Origin: Bacteriovorax sp. BAL6_X | GTDB lineage: Bacteria > Bdellovibrionota > Bacteriovoracia > Bacteriovoracales > Bacteriovoracaceae | Direction: 5' to 3' | Length of the DNA stretch: 64,000 nt | NCBI RefSeq assembly: GCF_000443995.1 | Contig: NZ_AUMC01000003.1 | Coordinates: 248,001-312,000, forward strand | Part shown: positions 1 to 8,655 of the stretch, piece by piece | Layout: every line of letters starts with the position of its first letter | Position numbering within the stretch: position 1 is the first letter of the stretch | Notes under the pieces: generated by a model | The model's database searches: none | What the model saw: only the letters and a program-made list of their open reading frames with translations | What the model was told of the DNA's origin: nothing | Translations under genes and position numbers: made by a program

Positions 1-263
1 TCTACTTCTCCACCAAAGTCCGCGTGGCCTGGAGTATCAAGTAGGTTAATCTTTGTGTCTTTGTAAAAGAAAGAACAGTTCTTAGCTGTAATTGTAATCC
101 CGCGTTCTTTTTCGATCTCGCCAGAGTCCATTACTCTCTCTTCAACTTCAGCGCGTTCGTCAAAAGTGTTTGATTGCTTTAGGATTTCATCAACCATGGT
201 TGTTTTACCGTGGTCAACGTGCGCAACTACTGCGATGTTTTTTAATTTCTCGAATTGACTCAT
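1..263 (-). CDS. typA: TypA/BipA ribosome-associated GTPase, N-terminal part (runs off the window)
   Basis: The minus-strand frame begins at an ATG at 263 and stays open to the window edge (about 87 codons). It opens with a translational-GTPase P-loop of the form AHVDHGKTT, followed by the switch I stretch EKERGITI and the G3 motif [12 protein letters not shown]. The variant 'DFGGEV' after DTPGHA is typical of TypA/BipA rather than EF-G or LepA, which reads DFSYEV (compare the lepA gene at 41941). BipA is a ribosome-binding GTPase involved in stress adaptation and 50S maturation. The C-terminal two thirds lie outside the window. It is divergent from the ABC-F gene, with 64 bases between the start codons. 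Confidence 0.93.
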   Translation of the reverse strand, partial: MSQFEKLKNIAVVAHVDHGKTTMVDEILKQSNTFDERAEVEERVMDSGEIEKERGITITAKNCSFFYKDTKINLLDTPGHADFGGEV

Positions 264-327
264 TGTGCCCCTTTCTTGTCTGTCTTATCTGCTTTCTATT
301 AATGAATTTATTTGCTACACAATATAT

Positions 328-2064
328 ATGATTCAGCTTGTAAATGTAACTAAATCTTTTGGTGGCCGAACGCTTTTTGAAGAAGTGACCTTCTCCCTCA
401 ATACGGGTGAAAGAATAGGCCTAGTCGGACGTAACGGAACTGGTAAATCGACTTTGTTTAAGGTTATTACTGGTGCTGAGTCCTATGATAGTGGTGAGGT
501 GAAGATACCAAAATCTTATAAAATCGGTACTTTAGATCAGCATATCCACTTTGCACATGAGACAGTATTGGCCGAATGTATGTCGGCATTAGGTCCAGAG
601 TTTGAATATGAAACTTATCGAGCTGAAAAACTCTTAACTGGACTAGGCTTTTCTGATGAAGATTTCCTCAAGAGTCCCCAAAGTTTCTCTGGTGGCTATC
701 AGATTCGAATTAATTTAGTTAAAACTCTTTTAACTGAGCCAGATTGCCTATTATTAGATGAGCCAACAAATTATCTTGATATTGTTTCACTTCAGTGGCT
801 TCGTTCATTTTTAAGAACATTCCAAGGTGAAGTGATTATTATTACTCACGACCGCTCTTTTATGGATTCGGTGACAACGCATACAATGGGTGTTCATCGT
901 GGAAAGCTTAGAAAAATAAAGGGGCCGACCAAGAAGTACTACGAGCAGCTTGAACAAGATGAGATAATTTATGAACAAACTCGTGTGAATCAAGAAAAGA
1001 AAATAAAGCATATGATGGATTACGTGGATAAGTACCGCGTAAGTGCTAGGGGAGCATCGCAAGCTCAGTCGCGTCTTAAGGCGATTGAAAAAATGCAAGA
1101 TATGAAGCAGCTTGAAAAAATTGCTGACTTAGACTTCTCGTTTAATCATACTTCTTGTCCAGGAAAACAGATTATGAAAGTTCGTGACCTAAGCTTTGGC
1201 TATGATCATGAAGACTTATTTTCAGGCGTTAGCTTTGAAGTCGACCGCGAAGATCGAATTGGGATTATTGGAAAAAATGGAAAGGGGAAGTCGACTCTTC
1301 TCAATGTTCTCTCCCATGAACTTAAGCAAAGGACTGGAGAGATTTGGGAACACCCAAGTCTTGCTCTTGGTCACTTCGGCCAGACAAATGTAAAACGCCT
1401 GCACGCTGAAAATACAATTGCTCAAGAGATTCAAGAAGTTAATACAGAACTTCCTATTACAAGAGTAAAGGCCATTGCTGGGACCATGCTCTTTACTGGT
1501 GAAGATTCTGATAAGAGAATCTCTGTGCTGTCAGGTGGTGAGAAAGCAAGAGTTATGCTTGGAAAGATTTTAGCAAAAAAAACAAACTTACTTTTCTTGG
1601 ATGAGCCGACAAACCACTTGGATATGGAAAGCATCGAGTCTCTTGGTGAGGCCATAAATGATTATGAAGGGGCATGTCTTATTGTTACCCACAATGAAGA
1701 TCTTCTAAGATCTTGTGTTAATAAGCTTGTGATCTTTAGAAGAGATGGCGCTGAGTTTTTTGAAGGTACTTATGACGAGTTCCTTGAAAAGATTGGTTGG
1801 GAAGAAGATGTTAAACCATTAAAAGAAAAGTCTGTGCCTGTAAAGGTGGAACCAGCTAAGGAAGAAGAGCCTAAAGTATCTGGAAATAAATACAAAGAAG
1901 AAGAGGTTATGGCCCAGATCGAAACTTTGGAAAAATATCAAGCAGTTCTTGAAGAAAAAATTCAGAATGCATCAGCTGCCGGTGACACCGATGCAATAAC
2001 TAGCGCAGGCCATGAGCTTGAACTAGTTAATGCAAAAATCGATGAATTATTAGAGCTATTATAA
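328..2064 (+). CDS. ABC-F family ATPase (ribosome-associated, Uup/EttA type)
   Basis: Two ABC ATPase domains lie in one soluble chain with no membrane segments, the hallmark of ABC-F translation factors. Domain 1 has Walker A GRNGTGKST, signature FSGGYQ and Walker B LLLDEPTNYLD. Domain 2 has GKNGKGKST, LSGGEKARV and LFLDEPTNHLD. A charged linker separates them, and a C-terminal Lys/Glu-rich stretch of about 80 residues predicts a coiled coil, as in Uup. The frame is open upstream to 265, but the ABC fold starts at MIQLVNVTKSFGG, so the ATG at 328 is chosen (578 residues); no clear Shine-Dalgarno sequence precedes it. The stop abuts the stop of the convergent gene with no spacer. The exact subfamily (Uup, EttA, YheS) cannot be fixed by eye. 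Confidence 0.9.
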   Translation: MIQLVNVTKSFGGRTLFEEVTFSLNTGERIGLVGRNGTGKSTLFKVITGAESYDSGEVKIPKSYKIGTLDQHIHFAHETVLAECMSALGPEFEYETYRAEKLLTGLGFSDEDFLKSPQSFSGGYQIRINLVKTLLTEPDCLLLDEPTNYLDIVSLQWLRSFLRTFQGEVIIITHDRSFMDSVTTHTMGVHRGKLRKIKGPTKKYYEQLEQDEIIYEQTRVNQEKKIKHMMDYVDKYRVSARGASQAQSRLKAIEKMQDMKQLEKIADLDFSFNHTSCPGKQIMKVRDLSFGYDHEDLFSGVSFEVDREDRIGIIGKNGKGKSTLLNVLSHELKQRTGEIWEHPSLALGHFGQTNVKRLHAENTIAQEIQEVNTELPITRVKAIAGTMLFTGEDSDKRISVLSGGEKARVMLGKILAKKTNLLFLDEPTNHLDMESIESLGEAINDYEGACLIVTHNEDLLRSCVNKLVIFRRDGAEFFEGTYDEFLEKIGWEEDVKPLKEKSVPVKVEPAKEEEPKVSGNKYKEEEVMAQIETLEKYQAVLEEKIQNASAAGDTDAITSAGHELELVNAKIDELLELL

Positions 2065-3429
2065 TTACTGTTCTTGTACAGAGGTTGAATTTGATGAATC
2101 AGGAGTACCTGTTCGAATGGCCTTATCTGCTTTGGCATTCGCACATTGAGTGGCATCGTTTTCATCACAAGGGCAGTAGGCCAGAAGTTTTGATTTGATA
2201 TCAAATTTCTTCTGCTTCTCAGAGTGTGCTTCACAAATTAGCTTCTTTAGACATACTCCTTTATTTGAGCAATTAGCGTTCTTTCCTTCAAATAACTTTT
2301 CATTCGAATCAAAGTTGCAATTATAATAGATTAAGTCATCTGGGAGAAGTTCTTCTTCTTGTTCAATTTCAACTTGCTCAGGAACAAATTTCTCTTCGTC
2401 TCCACCATCTGCTTCACGTGGAATTGACTCCGGAATTGCCTCCGGTTCTTTCTCTTCTACTTGTGGAGGTGTCGGTTCTTCAGCTGATTCTTGAACAACT
2501 TGGGCCTCTGGTATTTCAGGCTTTTCAAAAATTGTTGCAAGTCTCTCTTTTAGAGCGTTACAGCTAAAGGCCTTCTTAGGTGTACTCTTTGATTCACAAA
2601 AACAATTTACATTATCAATGATCTTTTCAAATGTTTCTTTATTATTATTGTAGCGTTCTTTTAAAGATTCTTTAAAGTTAGGAACTTTTGCAGAAGCCTC
2701 AAGACATTGCGCTGTTGCATGAGCATAAGAGGGTGAGACTTTTATACAAATACCAGCTTCACTATTTCTCTTTGAATTTCTTGTTGCAACAAACTGTATC
2801 GGGTCTAGACTTGAGTCGTAAGCTCCGAAGATTTTTGGATTACAACGAAAAAGGTTTTTTCCACCACAGCTATAGTTATTTGTATAAACTTCAGAATCGA
2901 CACTCTTAACCTTATCAAGCCCCGAAACCTTCCAAGGTGCTTGGCAATAACTACCTTTTCTTGTAGATGCCCAACCTCCAAAGTAACACATATTATTGCA
3001 ATCCTGTCCTTCTGCACAGGCAGTTGGGATTAGGATATCCATAACAAAGTTAAATGAATACTTACCACCATTTGTACTTTCAACTTTATAAAGTCCATTA
3101 CGTGATACTTCGGCAAGAGTTTTCAGGTAAGCTTCGATAATATCAGAAGTATATTCACTTTGTGGAAGCATCGTTAAAGCTTTCTGATAAATATAATTAT
3201 CTGAAACTGCAACATCTGTTGTTGAAATAGGGTAGGTTACTTGAACCCCTATTTTGGGGTTCTTCAAAAATGGTTTAACCTTGATGTACTTCTTTGACTT
3301 CGTTTGAATTAAGTAGTGTTCTTTCGTAACATTAATTAATTTTCCCGTATTGTATACAGTGGGAACCGTAAATGCGTATGTATTAAAAATTGAAGTAATT
3401 GAAAATAGAACAGAAATTAAAAGCTTCAT
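2065..3429 (-). CDS. Secreted Cys-rich protein with acidic Pro/Glu linker, unknown function
   Basis: I do not recognise a named family. The 454-residue product begins with a signal peptide (MKLLISVLFSITSIFNTYAF). Its middle region (about residues 135-300) has paired cysteines and a motif CGGKNLFRCNPKIFG; similar 'RCNP..FG' segments occur, to my recollection, in secreted proteins of Bdellovibrio-type bacteria. An acidic Glu/Pro-rich linker covers about residues 305-370. A second Cys-rich module follows (CNFDS...NCSNKGVCLKKLICEA...CPCDEN). An even number of cysteines after export suggests disulfides and a periplasmic or surface location. It starts 2 bases after the stop of the upstream secreted gene (3431-4516), so the two are probably co-transcribed. 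Confidence 0.75.
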   Translation of the reverse strand: MKLLISVLFSITSIFNTYAFTVPTVYNTGKLINVTKEHYLIQTKSKKYIKVKPFLKNPKIGVQVTYPISTTDVAVSDNYIYQKALTMLPQSEYTSDIIEAYLKTLAEVSRNGLYKVESTNGGKYSFNFVMDILIPTACAEGQDCNNMCYFGGWASTRKGSYCQAPWKVSGLDKVKSVDSEVYTNNYSCGGKNLFRCNPKIFGAYDSSLDPIQFVATRNSKRNSEAGICIKVSPSYAHATAQCLEASAKVPNFKESLKERYNNNKETFEKIIDNVNCFCESKSTPKKAFSCNALKERLATIFEKPEIPEAQVVQESAEEPTPPQVEEKEPEAIPESIPREADGGDEEKFVPEQVEIEQEEELLPDDLIYYNCNFDSNEKLFEGKNANCSNKGVCLKKLICEAHSEKQKKFDIKSKLLAYCPCDENDATQCANAKADKAIRTGTPDSSNSTSVQEQ

Positions 3430-3430
3430 T

Positions 3431-4516
3431 TTATACCTCCGTTCCTAGTTCAATAACACTACACTTGTTCTCAATGGTTGAATTGAGAATTGTTTTTACG
3501 TGACATGGATTTTCGTCAACAGTCTCCTCATCATTGAACTCACAAGTAATTTGGTAAGTTTGATTTTTGCACTTATATGTTTGAGCACACACTCGAGACT
3601 TTGAGTTATCATCGATACATTGCTTTGGATCTTCTTTTGAGAAAGATATCAATTCAAAATTTGCAAAATCAATTTGTTCACTTTGATTTGTACAGATCTC
3701 ATCACGACACTTTCCGTATAGCTTCGCTGTCGGCGTGAAGCCATCTTTAGGGTCGTACTTATAACTTTGATCGATTGGATAACAATTACTTCGTCCAACT
3801 TTTTCAAGCTCTTCTTTAGAGAGCTGTAATCTCTTTGGTCGACAATTACTCTCTTTTGCTAAGATATTCTTTGTTCTCTCGTAACAGAAATAATACCTTC
3901 TTTCAATTTCTGGAATTTGTTCCTCAACTGGTTTGGGCCTAGTAGCAGAAGTCGTTTTCACATCAAGGGCACTACGATCCTTTGGGTTTAGTTGGGCCAC
4001 CTTTACAATATTGTGAGCACTTTCATTTTGAATACAACGAATAGTCATCTCTCCATTTGTGACGATTCTAAGAGTCGTTTGTGAATTATCATAACAATAA
4101 TTACTTTCTTTATTCACTTCCTCTTCTTTGACCTCATGGTAGAGCTTTCTTACTTCTTCTCTATCGCGATATACATCGAGTTTTGCACGAATACTATTAA
4201 GAGAATCACGGGTACTTGTCGATGTATCCCCTTTTGTAATCTTATCTATTAAGGCCCTTTCTTCTTGTAGAAGAGGTTCTGCTCTTTCCATAATTAATTC
4301 TGTGAGCTTTGCTTTTAAATGTGCTGTAAATGCAGTTTTGTAGGCATCTGACTCTAGAATATTAATCTTAGAACCGTGAACACTTGCTTCATAGTACTCA
4401 TGACCTTCAATGATTTGATCCACGACCTTATCGTCATTTGCAAGCAAGTGAGTTGAGAAGAGTAGTGGAGCTATAAATCCACATAGTTTTAAAACTTTTT
4501 TCTTTGAATAAGTCAT
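3431..4516 (-). CDS. Secreted Cys-containing protein, unknown function
   Basis: A 361-residue product with an N-terminal signal sequence (Lys-rich start, hydrophobic LCGFIAPLLFSTHLLA). The mature part starts with a helical, charged region (about residues 30-135). It continues with several short Cys-spaced segments (NYCYDNSQTT, IRCIQNES, YYFCYERTK, SNCRPK, CRDEICTNQ, RVCAQTYKCKNQ, CEFNDEE, NPCHVK). No catalytic motif is evident. It lies immediately upstream of the other Cys-rich secreted gene with a 1-base gap, implying an operon and possibly partner proteins. A FliA-like promoter element lies about 34 bases before the start. Function unknown. Confidence 0.72.
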   Translation of the reverse strand: MTYSKKKVLKLCGFIAPLLFSTHLLANDDKVVDQIIEGHEYYEASVHGSKINILESDAYKTAFTAHLKAKLTELIMERAEPLLQEERALIDKITKGDTSTSTRDSLNSIRAKLDVYRDREEVRKLYHEVKEEEVNKESNYCYDNSQTTLRIVTNGEMTIRCIQNESAHNIVKVAQLNPKDRSALDVKTTSATRPKPVEEQIPEIERRYYFCYERTKNILAKESNCRPKRLQLSKEELEKVGRSNCYPIDQSYKYDPKDGFTPTAKLYGKCRDEICTNQSEQIDFANFELISFSKEDPKQCIDDNSKSRVCAQTYKCKNQTYQITCEFNDEETVDENPCHVKTILNSTIENKCSVIELGTEV

Positions 4517-4549
4517 TATGATAATTCCCTTTCTCTCATTACTTTGTTC

Positions 4550-4576
4550 TTATCGGAATGATGAGGGAATACTTGA
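4550..4576 (-). promoter_or_regulatory. Candidate sigma-28 (FliA)-type promoter for the 3431-4516 gene
   Basis: On the minus strand TCCGATAA (4550-4557) matches 7 of 8 bases of the FliA -10 consensus GCCGATAA. TCAA sits exactly 15 bases upstream (4573-4576) against the consensus TAAA. It ends 34 bases before the ATG at 4516. The -35 match is weak in such AT-rich DNA; the support comes mainly from recurrence of the same -10 word before other secreted genes here. Confidence 0.4.
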
Positions 4577-4610
4577 GCAAATATGTACTTTCTTATAAGT
4601 ATATAAAATC

Positions 4611-5165
4611 TTATTGATTCTTAGACTTAGAATTACTTCCCTTGTGATTTTTGTGTTCATTATGATTGTTAATTTTTTGATTAGATTGTGATTGATTAAT
4701 AACATGATCACGTGACTCTAAAGTCACTTTTGTTGCGCTAAACCAAGGGTCCTCAATCTTTATCTGATCTTCGTTACCATCAAGTATTGTGATAACAGGA
4801 ACGATATCGTAAGAATTTTTCTTTTTTTGTTTTACCGAAATTCTTAGTGATTGTGGGCCCTTGCCCTTTTTAGCACTTGATTCTCCAAGTTCTATAATAA
4901 ACTTACTTTCTTCTCTATGAGTCTTATACTTTTTAAATGGACAGCCGCCAAGCTTATAAGCAGTAATGACATTAGCTGCACATCCGTCGCTGATGTAGTA
5001 CATAAGATCGTATTCAACGATGATTCGGTCAGGTGAGTCGGCATCAATAGTAATCTCTTTCTTAGGAAAGAAGCTTTTACTTAGCTTAATCTTCATCTCT
5101 GAAGCTTGAAGGGTTAGAGATAAAAATATAACTATTGAAAATTTGAAGACAATAAACAGCCTCAT
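4611..5165 (-). CDS. Small secreted protein with Asn/Lys/His-rich tail, unknown function
   Basis: A 184-residue product with an N-terminal signal peptide (FKFSIVIFLSLTLQASE). The body is predicted mostly beta, with alternating hydrophobic residues and two cysteines (DGCAANV, GGCPFKKY) that could form a disulfide. The last 30 residues are low-complexity Asn/Lys/Ser/His and probably disordered or nucleic-acid/surface binding. A Shine-Dalgarno AAGGTGG precedes the ATG at 5165. It lies between the phospholipase D-like gene and the Cys-rich genes, all on the same strand, and has its own FliA-like motif upstream. No family recognised. Confidence 0.68.
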   Translation of the reverse strand: MRLFIVFKFSIVIFLSLTLQASEMKIKLSKSFFPKKEITIDADSPDRIIVEYDLMYYISDGCAANVITAYKLGGCPFKKYKTHREESKFIIELGESSAKKGKGPQSLRISVKQKKKNSYDIVPVITILDGNEDQIKIEDPWFSATKVTLESRDHVINQSQSNQKINNHNEHKNHKGSNSKSKNQ

Positions 5166-5195
5166 AGTACCACCTTAGAATAGTTTCTACCTTTC

Positions 5196-5222
5196 TTATC
5201 GGAAATTATTCTAATTTATTAA
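5196..5222 (-). promoter_or_regulatory. Candidate FliA-type promoter for the 4611-5165 gene
   Basis: Minus strand TCCGATAA at 5196-5203 (7/8 match to GCCGATAA) with TTAA 15 bases upstream (5219-5222). The leader to the ATG at 5165 would be short. It overlaps the 3' end of the upstream phospholipase D-like gene, so an internal promoter within a same-strand block is implied. Confidence 0.4.
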
Positions 5223-6999
5223 ATTTTAGTGGGACTGAATTTGCCATATCCCTAATAAAGACTTCATCTAGTTCTTTATTAAGTTCTTTGTCTAGGCAGA
5301 GAAGGGTGTTTTCGTATGAGTGATCGGTTGCATTGTGTTGAAAATTATAGCTACCAATACTTGCTAAAATTCTATCAAAATAAAAAACCTTAGAGTGAAG
5401 AAAGCTTATATGTAGCCAGACACGTGTATTATTAAAGGCGGAGTAGTCGTTAATTAAATTCTCAAAGTGTGCTTCACCAAAGTAGTCATTCCATTTCTTT
5501 ATACTTTTAAGTCTTTTCTTAATCTTCTTGATAAGGGCCTTGTCACTAATCTTTTTGTTTAAAATAAGCTTCTTAATTTCTTCATTATTTATATCAATAA
5601 TCTCATTACCAGTCATGTCTGTGCCTGTTGTGATGAAATCAAGAGAGACACCTCTTTCTTGAAGGTCTTTTATTTTGTTGTGTAATTTATTGAATACTTT
5701 AAAAGTATCAAATTTTTCAATTAAAGGTGCATCTTTAAGAACTGACTTGTAATATGTGTCAGAACGAATTGGGTCCATAATTCCTAAGTATTTATCGATG
5801 TTGTTAAGGGCCAAAAGATATGCATCTCCAATATTAGTTTGATGTTCATACGGTGATTGTTGTATAAAGCGACAAACGCCCTTCATTCGAGTTTCTTTAT
5901 TTTTTAAAACTTCGTGGTAATGATCTTGACCTCTTAAATTGTTGTCTTTCTCCCATTTTAACCTTGCTTTATAATAGTTAAGCTCACTACTTAGGTCTGC
6001 TCGATTTACAAGAAAAATTTTCTTTCTAAAATATTGCCAATCTTTTAAGAAGCCGATGGCAATGTCTGTAACAATTGGGCCTTCGATGAGAACATCGATA
6101 TCTTTATTTTTAAAATCAGTATCTTGCGATAAGTTATCTGCATTTAACTGATTTTGACCGCCTATAATTGCAATCTTTCCGTCGACGACAAGTTTTTTAT
6201 GGTGGTAAACAGTACGTCCATTATGATTCCAAAAATCATTAGCTCTGATAATTTGTACACCATTCTTTTTAAGTTTATTTGGACATTCATTATGGCCTAA
6301 CGCCTTAGACATCATCTTGTCATCCATGACATAGACTTTTACATCTCTGTGGTGTGCTTTTATTAGTTCATTAATAAGTGTTTTTACTGATGAATCACAC
6401 ACAAAACTAAGTGAAGACATAAGTATTTCTGATTTGGCATTTTGTATCAAATCTATTTTCTTCTTATAAGAATGACTATTTTCTAGAACTTTAATTTTAT
6501 TTCCAAAACTTAATTGAGACTTGGATACTTCATCCATTCTATTTTGAAAGTCTATTGTGAAGTATGGATGTACTAAATTATTATAATCAATTTTATTATA
6601 GTCTTTTGAGAACAAAGAGAGATTGTTAAGCTTTTTTCTAATTGGTGAATGGTTCAAAAAGCCCCACTCCTTAAGTGGGTATTCGTCAACCAGATGGTGT
6701 CTCATTTCATTAGAAAAGTTGAATTGAGAGTAGTAGTTGATCTTTGCCTCATTAAAAGTCGTACCACTATACTCATTAATATAAGCTTTATAATTTGTTT
6801 GGTAGTCATCTTGTAATAGGTGCCAATCTAGCTCAAACCATTTTGTATTTTCGAGTCTTCCATATTCATCTTTTTTATAGCTGTATGTTGCTCTGTTCTC
6901 GCTTGAGTGATCAATAATGTAATCACGATCTATAAATGGGATCTGAAGCGCAAGGGCGTTAGTGGCCATAATGAATATGAGAATAAATTTTTCATACAT
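5206..6999 (-). CDS. Secreted phospholipase D-like protein with two HKD motifs
   Basis: A 597-residue product with a cleavable signal peptide (KFILIFIMATNALA). It carries both catalytic HxKx4Dx6G motifs of the phospholipase D superfamily. HKD1, near residues 265-280, reads HHKKLVVDGKIAIIGGQN; HKD2, near residues 534-549, reads HSKVFYFDRILASIGS. The first is preceded by the usual strand-helix 'IDLIQNAKSEILMSS'. Two intact motifs imply an active phosphodiesterase or transphosphatidylase acting on phospholipid or nucleic acid. The signal peptide places it in the periplasm or outside, unlike membrane-bound cardiolipin synthases. An insertion of about 200 residues separates the two halves. It leads a same-strand block of secreted genes. 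In a predator it would be a plausible prey-lipid or prey-DNA hydrolase; that is inference. Confidence 0.85.
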   Translation of the reverse strand: MYEKFILIFIMATNALALQIPFIDRDYIIDHSSENRATYSYKKDEYGRLENTKWFELDWHLLQDDYQTNYKAYINEYSGTTFNEAKINYYSQFNFSNEMRHHLVDEYPLKEWGFLNHSPIRKKLNNLSLFSKDYNKIDYNNLVHPYFTIDFQNRMDEVSKSQLSFGNKIKVLENSHSYKKKIDLIQNAKSEILMSSLSFVCDSSVKTLINELIKAHHRDVKVYVMDDKMMSKALGHNECPNKLKKNGVQIIRANDFWNHNGRTVYHHKKLVVDGKIAIIGGQNQLNADNLSQDTDFKNKDIDVLIEGPIVTDIAIGFLKDWQYFRKKIFLVNRADLSSELNYYKARLKWEKDNNLRGQDHYHEVLKNKETRMKGVCRFIQQSPYEHQTNIGDAYLLALNNIDKYLGIMDPIRSDTYYKSVLKDAPLIEKFDTFKVFNKLHNKIKDLQERGVSLDFITTGTDMTGNEIIDINNEEIKKLILNKKISDKALIKKIKKRLKSIKKWNDYFGEAHFENLINDYSAFNNTRVWLHISFLHSKVFYFDRILASIGSYNFQHNATDHSYENTLLCLDKELNKELDEVFIRDMANSVPLKFNKLE

Positions 7000-7082
7000 A
7001 CTTAGATACTATGGCCAATTAAGGAAAATATATTGAATTTTGAAAGATCTACTAACCTGTTTAAAAAGAAAACAACTGTAAT

Positions 7083-7877
7083 TTAAAGTAGTTGTGGATT
7101 TTCAGTGTACTTCTTTATTGCTGCAATGATCTTGCTTGCATAAACTCCATCAATAATTCGATGATCGAGAGTTGCTCCAACTGTTAAAGTAGGTCTTGCA
7201 ACTATTTCACCATTTTCAACGATGGCCTCTTCCTTGACTTTAAATAGGCTTAAAACAATTGGAACATGAGAGATTGTTGGTATTGGTGCAAAGGCAAATT
7301 CAGCTCCAAAGTTTCCTACACTAGTAATCATACATGAGCCAAATGGATCGCGTTTAACACTAAAAAGCCCTGTATAGAAATTGAATCGATACATTGCAAT
7401 ATCAAGTAGCATAAGAGCTGGCCTTGCAAGAAAGTTAGGAATAAGTGCAACAATTTTTTTTACTTTCTTAAACGACTTGTCCTTATCATCTCTTATATTC
7501 TTTGCACTATTCATGAGTTCTTTTTTTATTTCAAAAACACTCTTTTTATCGGCATCTCTAATAACTGTGCCAGAAAGGTCACGGCCGCTATGATCCACCG
7601 AGACTTGTAAGAAGATATCGACGCTTTCTCTTTGATAAAGATGCGCTCCTCTTATCATACGGTTTATCTGCGGGTTTTCGTGAAAAACTTGCGCAATAAT
7701 CTTTGTGAATAGGTGAGTAGGTGTAATCCCTTTCTCTTTTGTATATTCTTGAAAATTTGTTGCATCAAATTTTAAGAGTCCATATGTCGAGGGATCAACA
7801 GGCATTTTCCATGTATTCATGGACACTTTACGCCACGATGAAAGATGCTTTACCTTTTTAAGTTTAATATGTCTCAT
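7083..7877 (-). CDS. Stand-alone 2-oxoacid dehydrogenase-type acyltransferase catalytic domain
   Basis: The 264-residue protein matches the catalytic (E2/CAT-like) domain of 2-oxoacid dehydrogenase acyltransferases. The active-site motif near the C-terminus is VGATLDHRIIDGVYASK (family HRxxDG). Upstream landmarks such as LFTKIIAQVFHENPQINR and VSVDHSGRDLSGTVI also fit. It lacks the lipoyl and subunit-binding domains, so it is unlikely to be part of a classical dehydrogenase complex. Lone domains of this type are usually annotated as CoA-dependent acyltransferases of unknown substrate. Its ATG overlaps the stop of the DUF1653 gene (ATGA), indicating translational coupling as the last gene of the pckA operon. 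Confidence 0.8.
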   Translation of the reverse strand: MRHIKLKKVKHLSSWRKVSMNTWKMPVDPSTYGLLKFDATNFQEYTKEKGITPTHLFTKIIAQVFHENPQINRMIRGAHLYQRESVDIFLQVSVDHSGRDLSGTVIRDADKKSVFEIKKELMNSAKNIRDDKDKSFKKVKKIVALIPNFLARPALMLLDIAMYRFNFYTGLFSVKRDPFGSCMITSVGNFGAEFAFAPIPTISHVPIVLSLFKVKEEAIVENGEIVARPTLTVGATLDHRIIDGVYASKIIAAIKKYTENPQLL

Positions 7878-8119
7878 AAGCGAGAGTTGGCCTTTTGGTC
7901 TCCAATATACTTAAAGCGAGGTGTTTCGACACCATCGATTAGAACTGATTCCAGAAACATCTCAAGAGGACGTACCCACAGCTTACCAAGATCGTTTTCA
8001 TAAAGGCACTCGTAGTAAACTAATTCTTCTAAAGTTTCAGAGTGGCGTACGATATCGTGAACGATATAATTCATGCCTTTATAATGCTGGTATAGTCCAC
8101 CTTTAACGATCTTATTCAT
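7874..8119 (-). CDS. DUF1653 family small protein
   Basis: An 81-residue protein that matches the DUF1653 pattern. It has GGLYQHYKGMNYIVHDIVRHSETLEELVYYE, of which the core 'YxHYKG..Y.V...A.HSET.E..V.Y' is typical, followed by LWVRPLEMFLE and a C-terminal PRFKYI. DUF1653 proteins are small beta-rich proteins of unknown function. The start overlaps the hemJ stop by one base (TAATG) and the stop overlaps the acyltransferase start by four. No signal peptide; presumably cytoplasmic. Confidence 0.85.
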   Translation of the reverse strand: MNKIVKGGLYQHYKGMNYIVHDIVRHSETLEELVYYECLYENDLGKLWVRPLEMFLESVLIDGVETPRFKYIGDQKANSRL

Positions 8120-8655
8120 TAGTCTTTTCTCACTTTTCGATAAAATTTTATTGCGGCCATAAGAATAACTCCTAAAGCAATTATTCCACCAACTCCGTAA
8201 AGAATACCTTCTAAGCTTTTAATCACTGCAAGAAAAACAATGGCAAAAAGAAAGAGAGTGGCTACTTCATTCCACACTCGTAAGAACTTTGCAGAGTGAG
8301 GAAATGTGTTGTTTTGAAGTGCCTTAAATATCTTATGACACTTAAATTGATATACTAATAATAGAAGAACTAAAGTTAACTTAAGGTGAAGCCAGTAGTG
8401 ACCTTTCATTGGCCAATAAGTTGTATAAACTAACGAGGCCCCAAAGAGAACTGTGGCAATACAAGCAGGCCAGGTAATTCCATACCAAAGCCTGCGAGAC
8501 ATAATTTTAAATTGAGCACTTAATATAGATCGTTCACTATTACTCTTATCTTGGGCCTCCGTATGGTAAATAAAGAGACGGACAATATAGAAAAGTCCAG
8601 CAAACCAACAAACGATACTAATTAAATGTAATGCTTTTAAATACTCGTAACTCAT
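8119..8655 (-). CDS. hemJ: HemJ-type protoporphyrinogen oxidase (membrane protein)
   Basis: A 178-residue integral membrane protein with four or five hydrophobic helices. It carries the HemJ/UPF0093 signature: KALHLISIVCWFAGLFYIVRLFIYH near the N-terminus (conserved His and Arg), then RRLWYGITWPA, GHYWLHLKL and LRVWNEVATLFLF. HemJ converts protoporphyrinogen IX to protoporphyrin IX in haem synthesis in bacteria lacking HemG or HemY. Its start is fused to the pckA stop (TAATG), and it is followed without a gap by the DUF1653 gene. The family is recognised from motifs; activity is inferred from the family. Confidence 0.88.
   Translation of the reverse strand: MSYEYLKALHLISIVCWFAGLFYIVRLFIYHTEAQDKSNSERSILSAQFKIMSRRLWYGITWPACIATVLFGASLVYTTYWPMKGHYWLHLKLTLVLLLLVYQFKCHKIFKALQNNTFPHSAKFLRVWNEVATLFLFAIVFLAVIKSLEGILYGVGGIIALGVILMAAIKFYRKVRKD

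Noticed and set aside
7546-7553. GCCGATAA on the minus strand as a promoter
   Set aside because: It lies inside the acyltransferase coding sequence in frame (Asp-Ala-Asp-Lys), with no gene start at the right distance.
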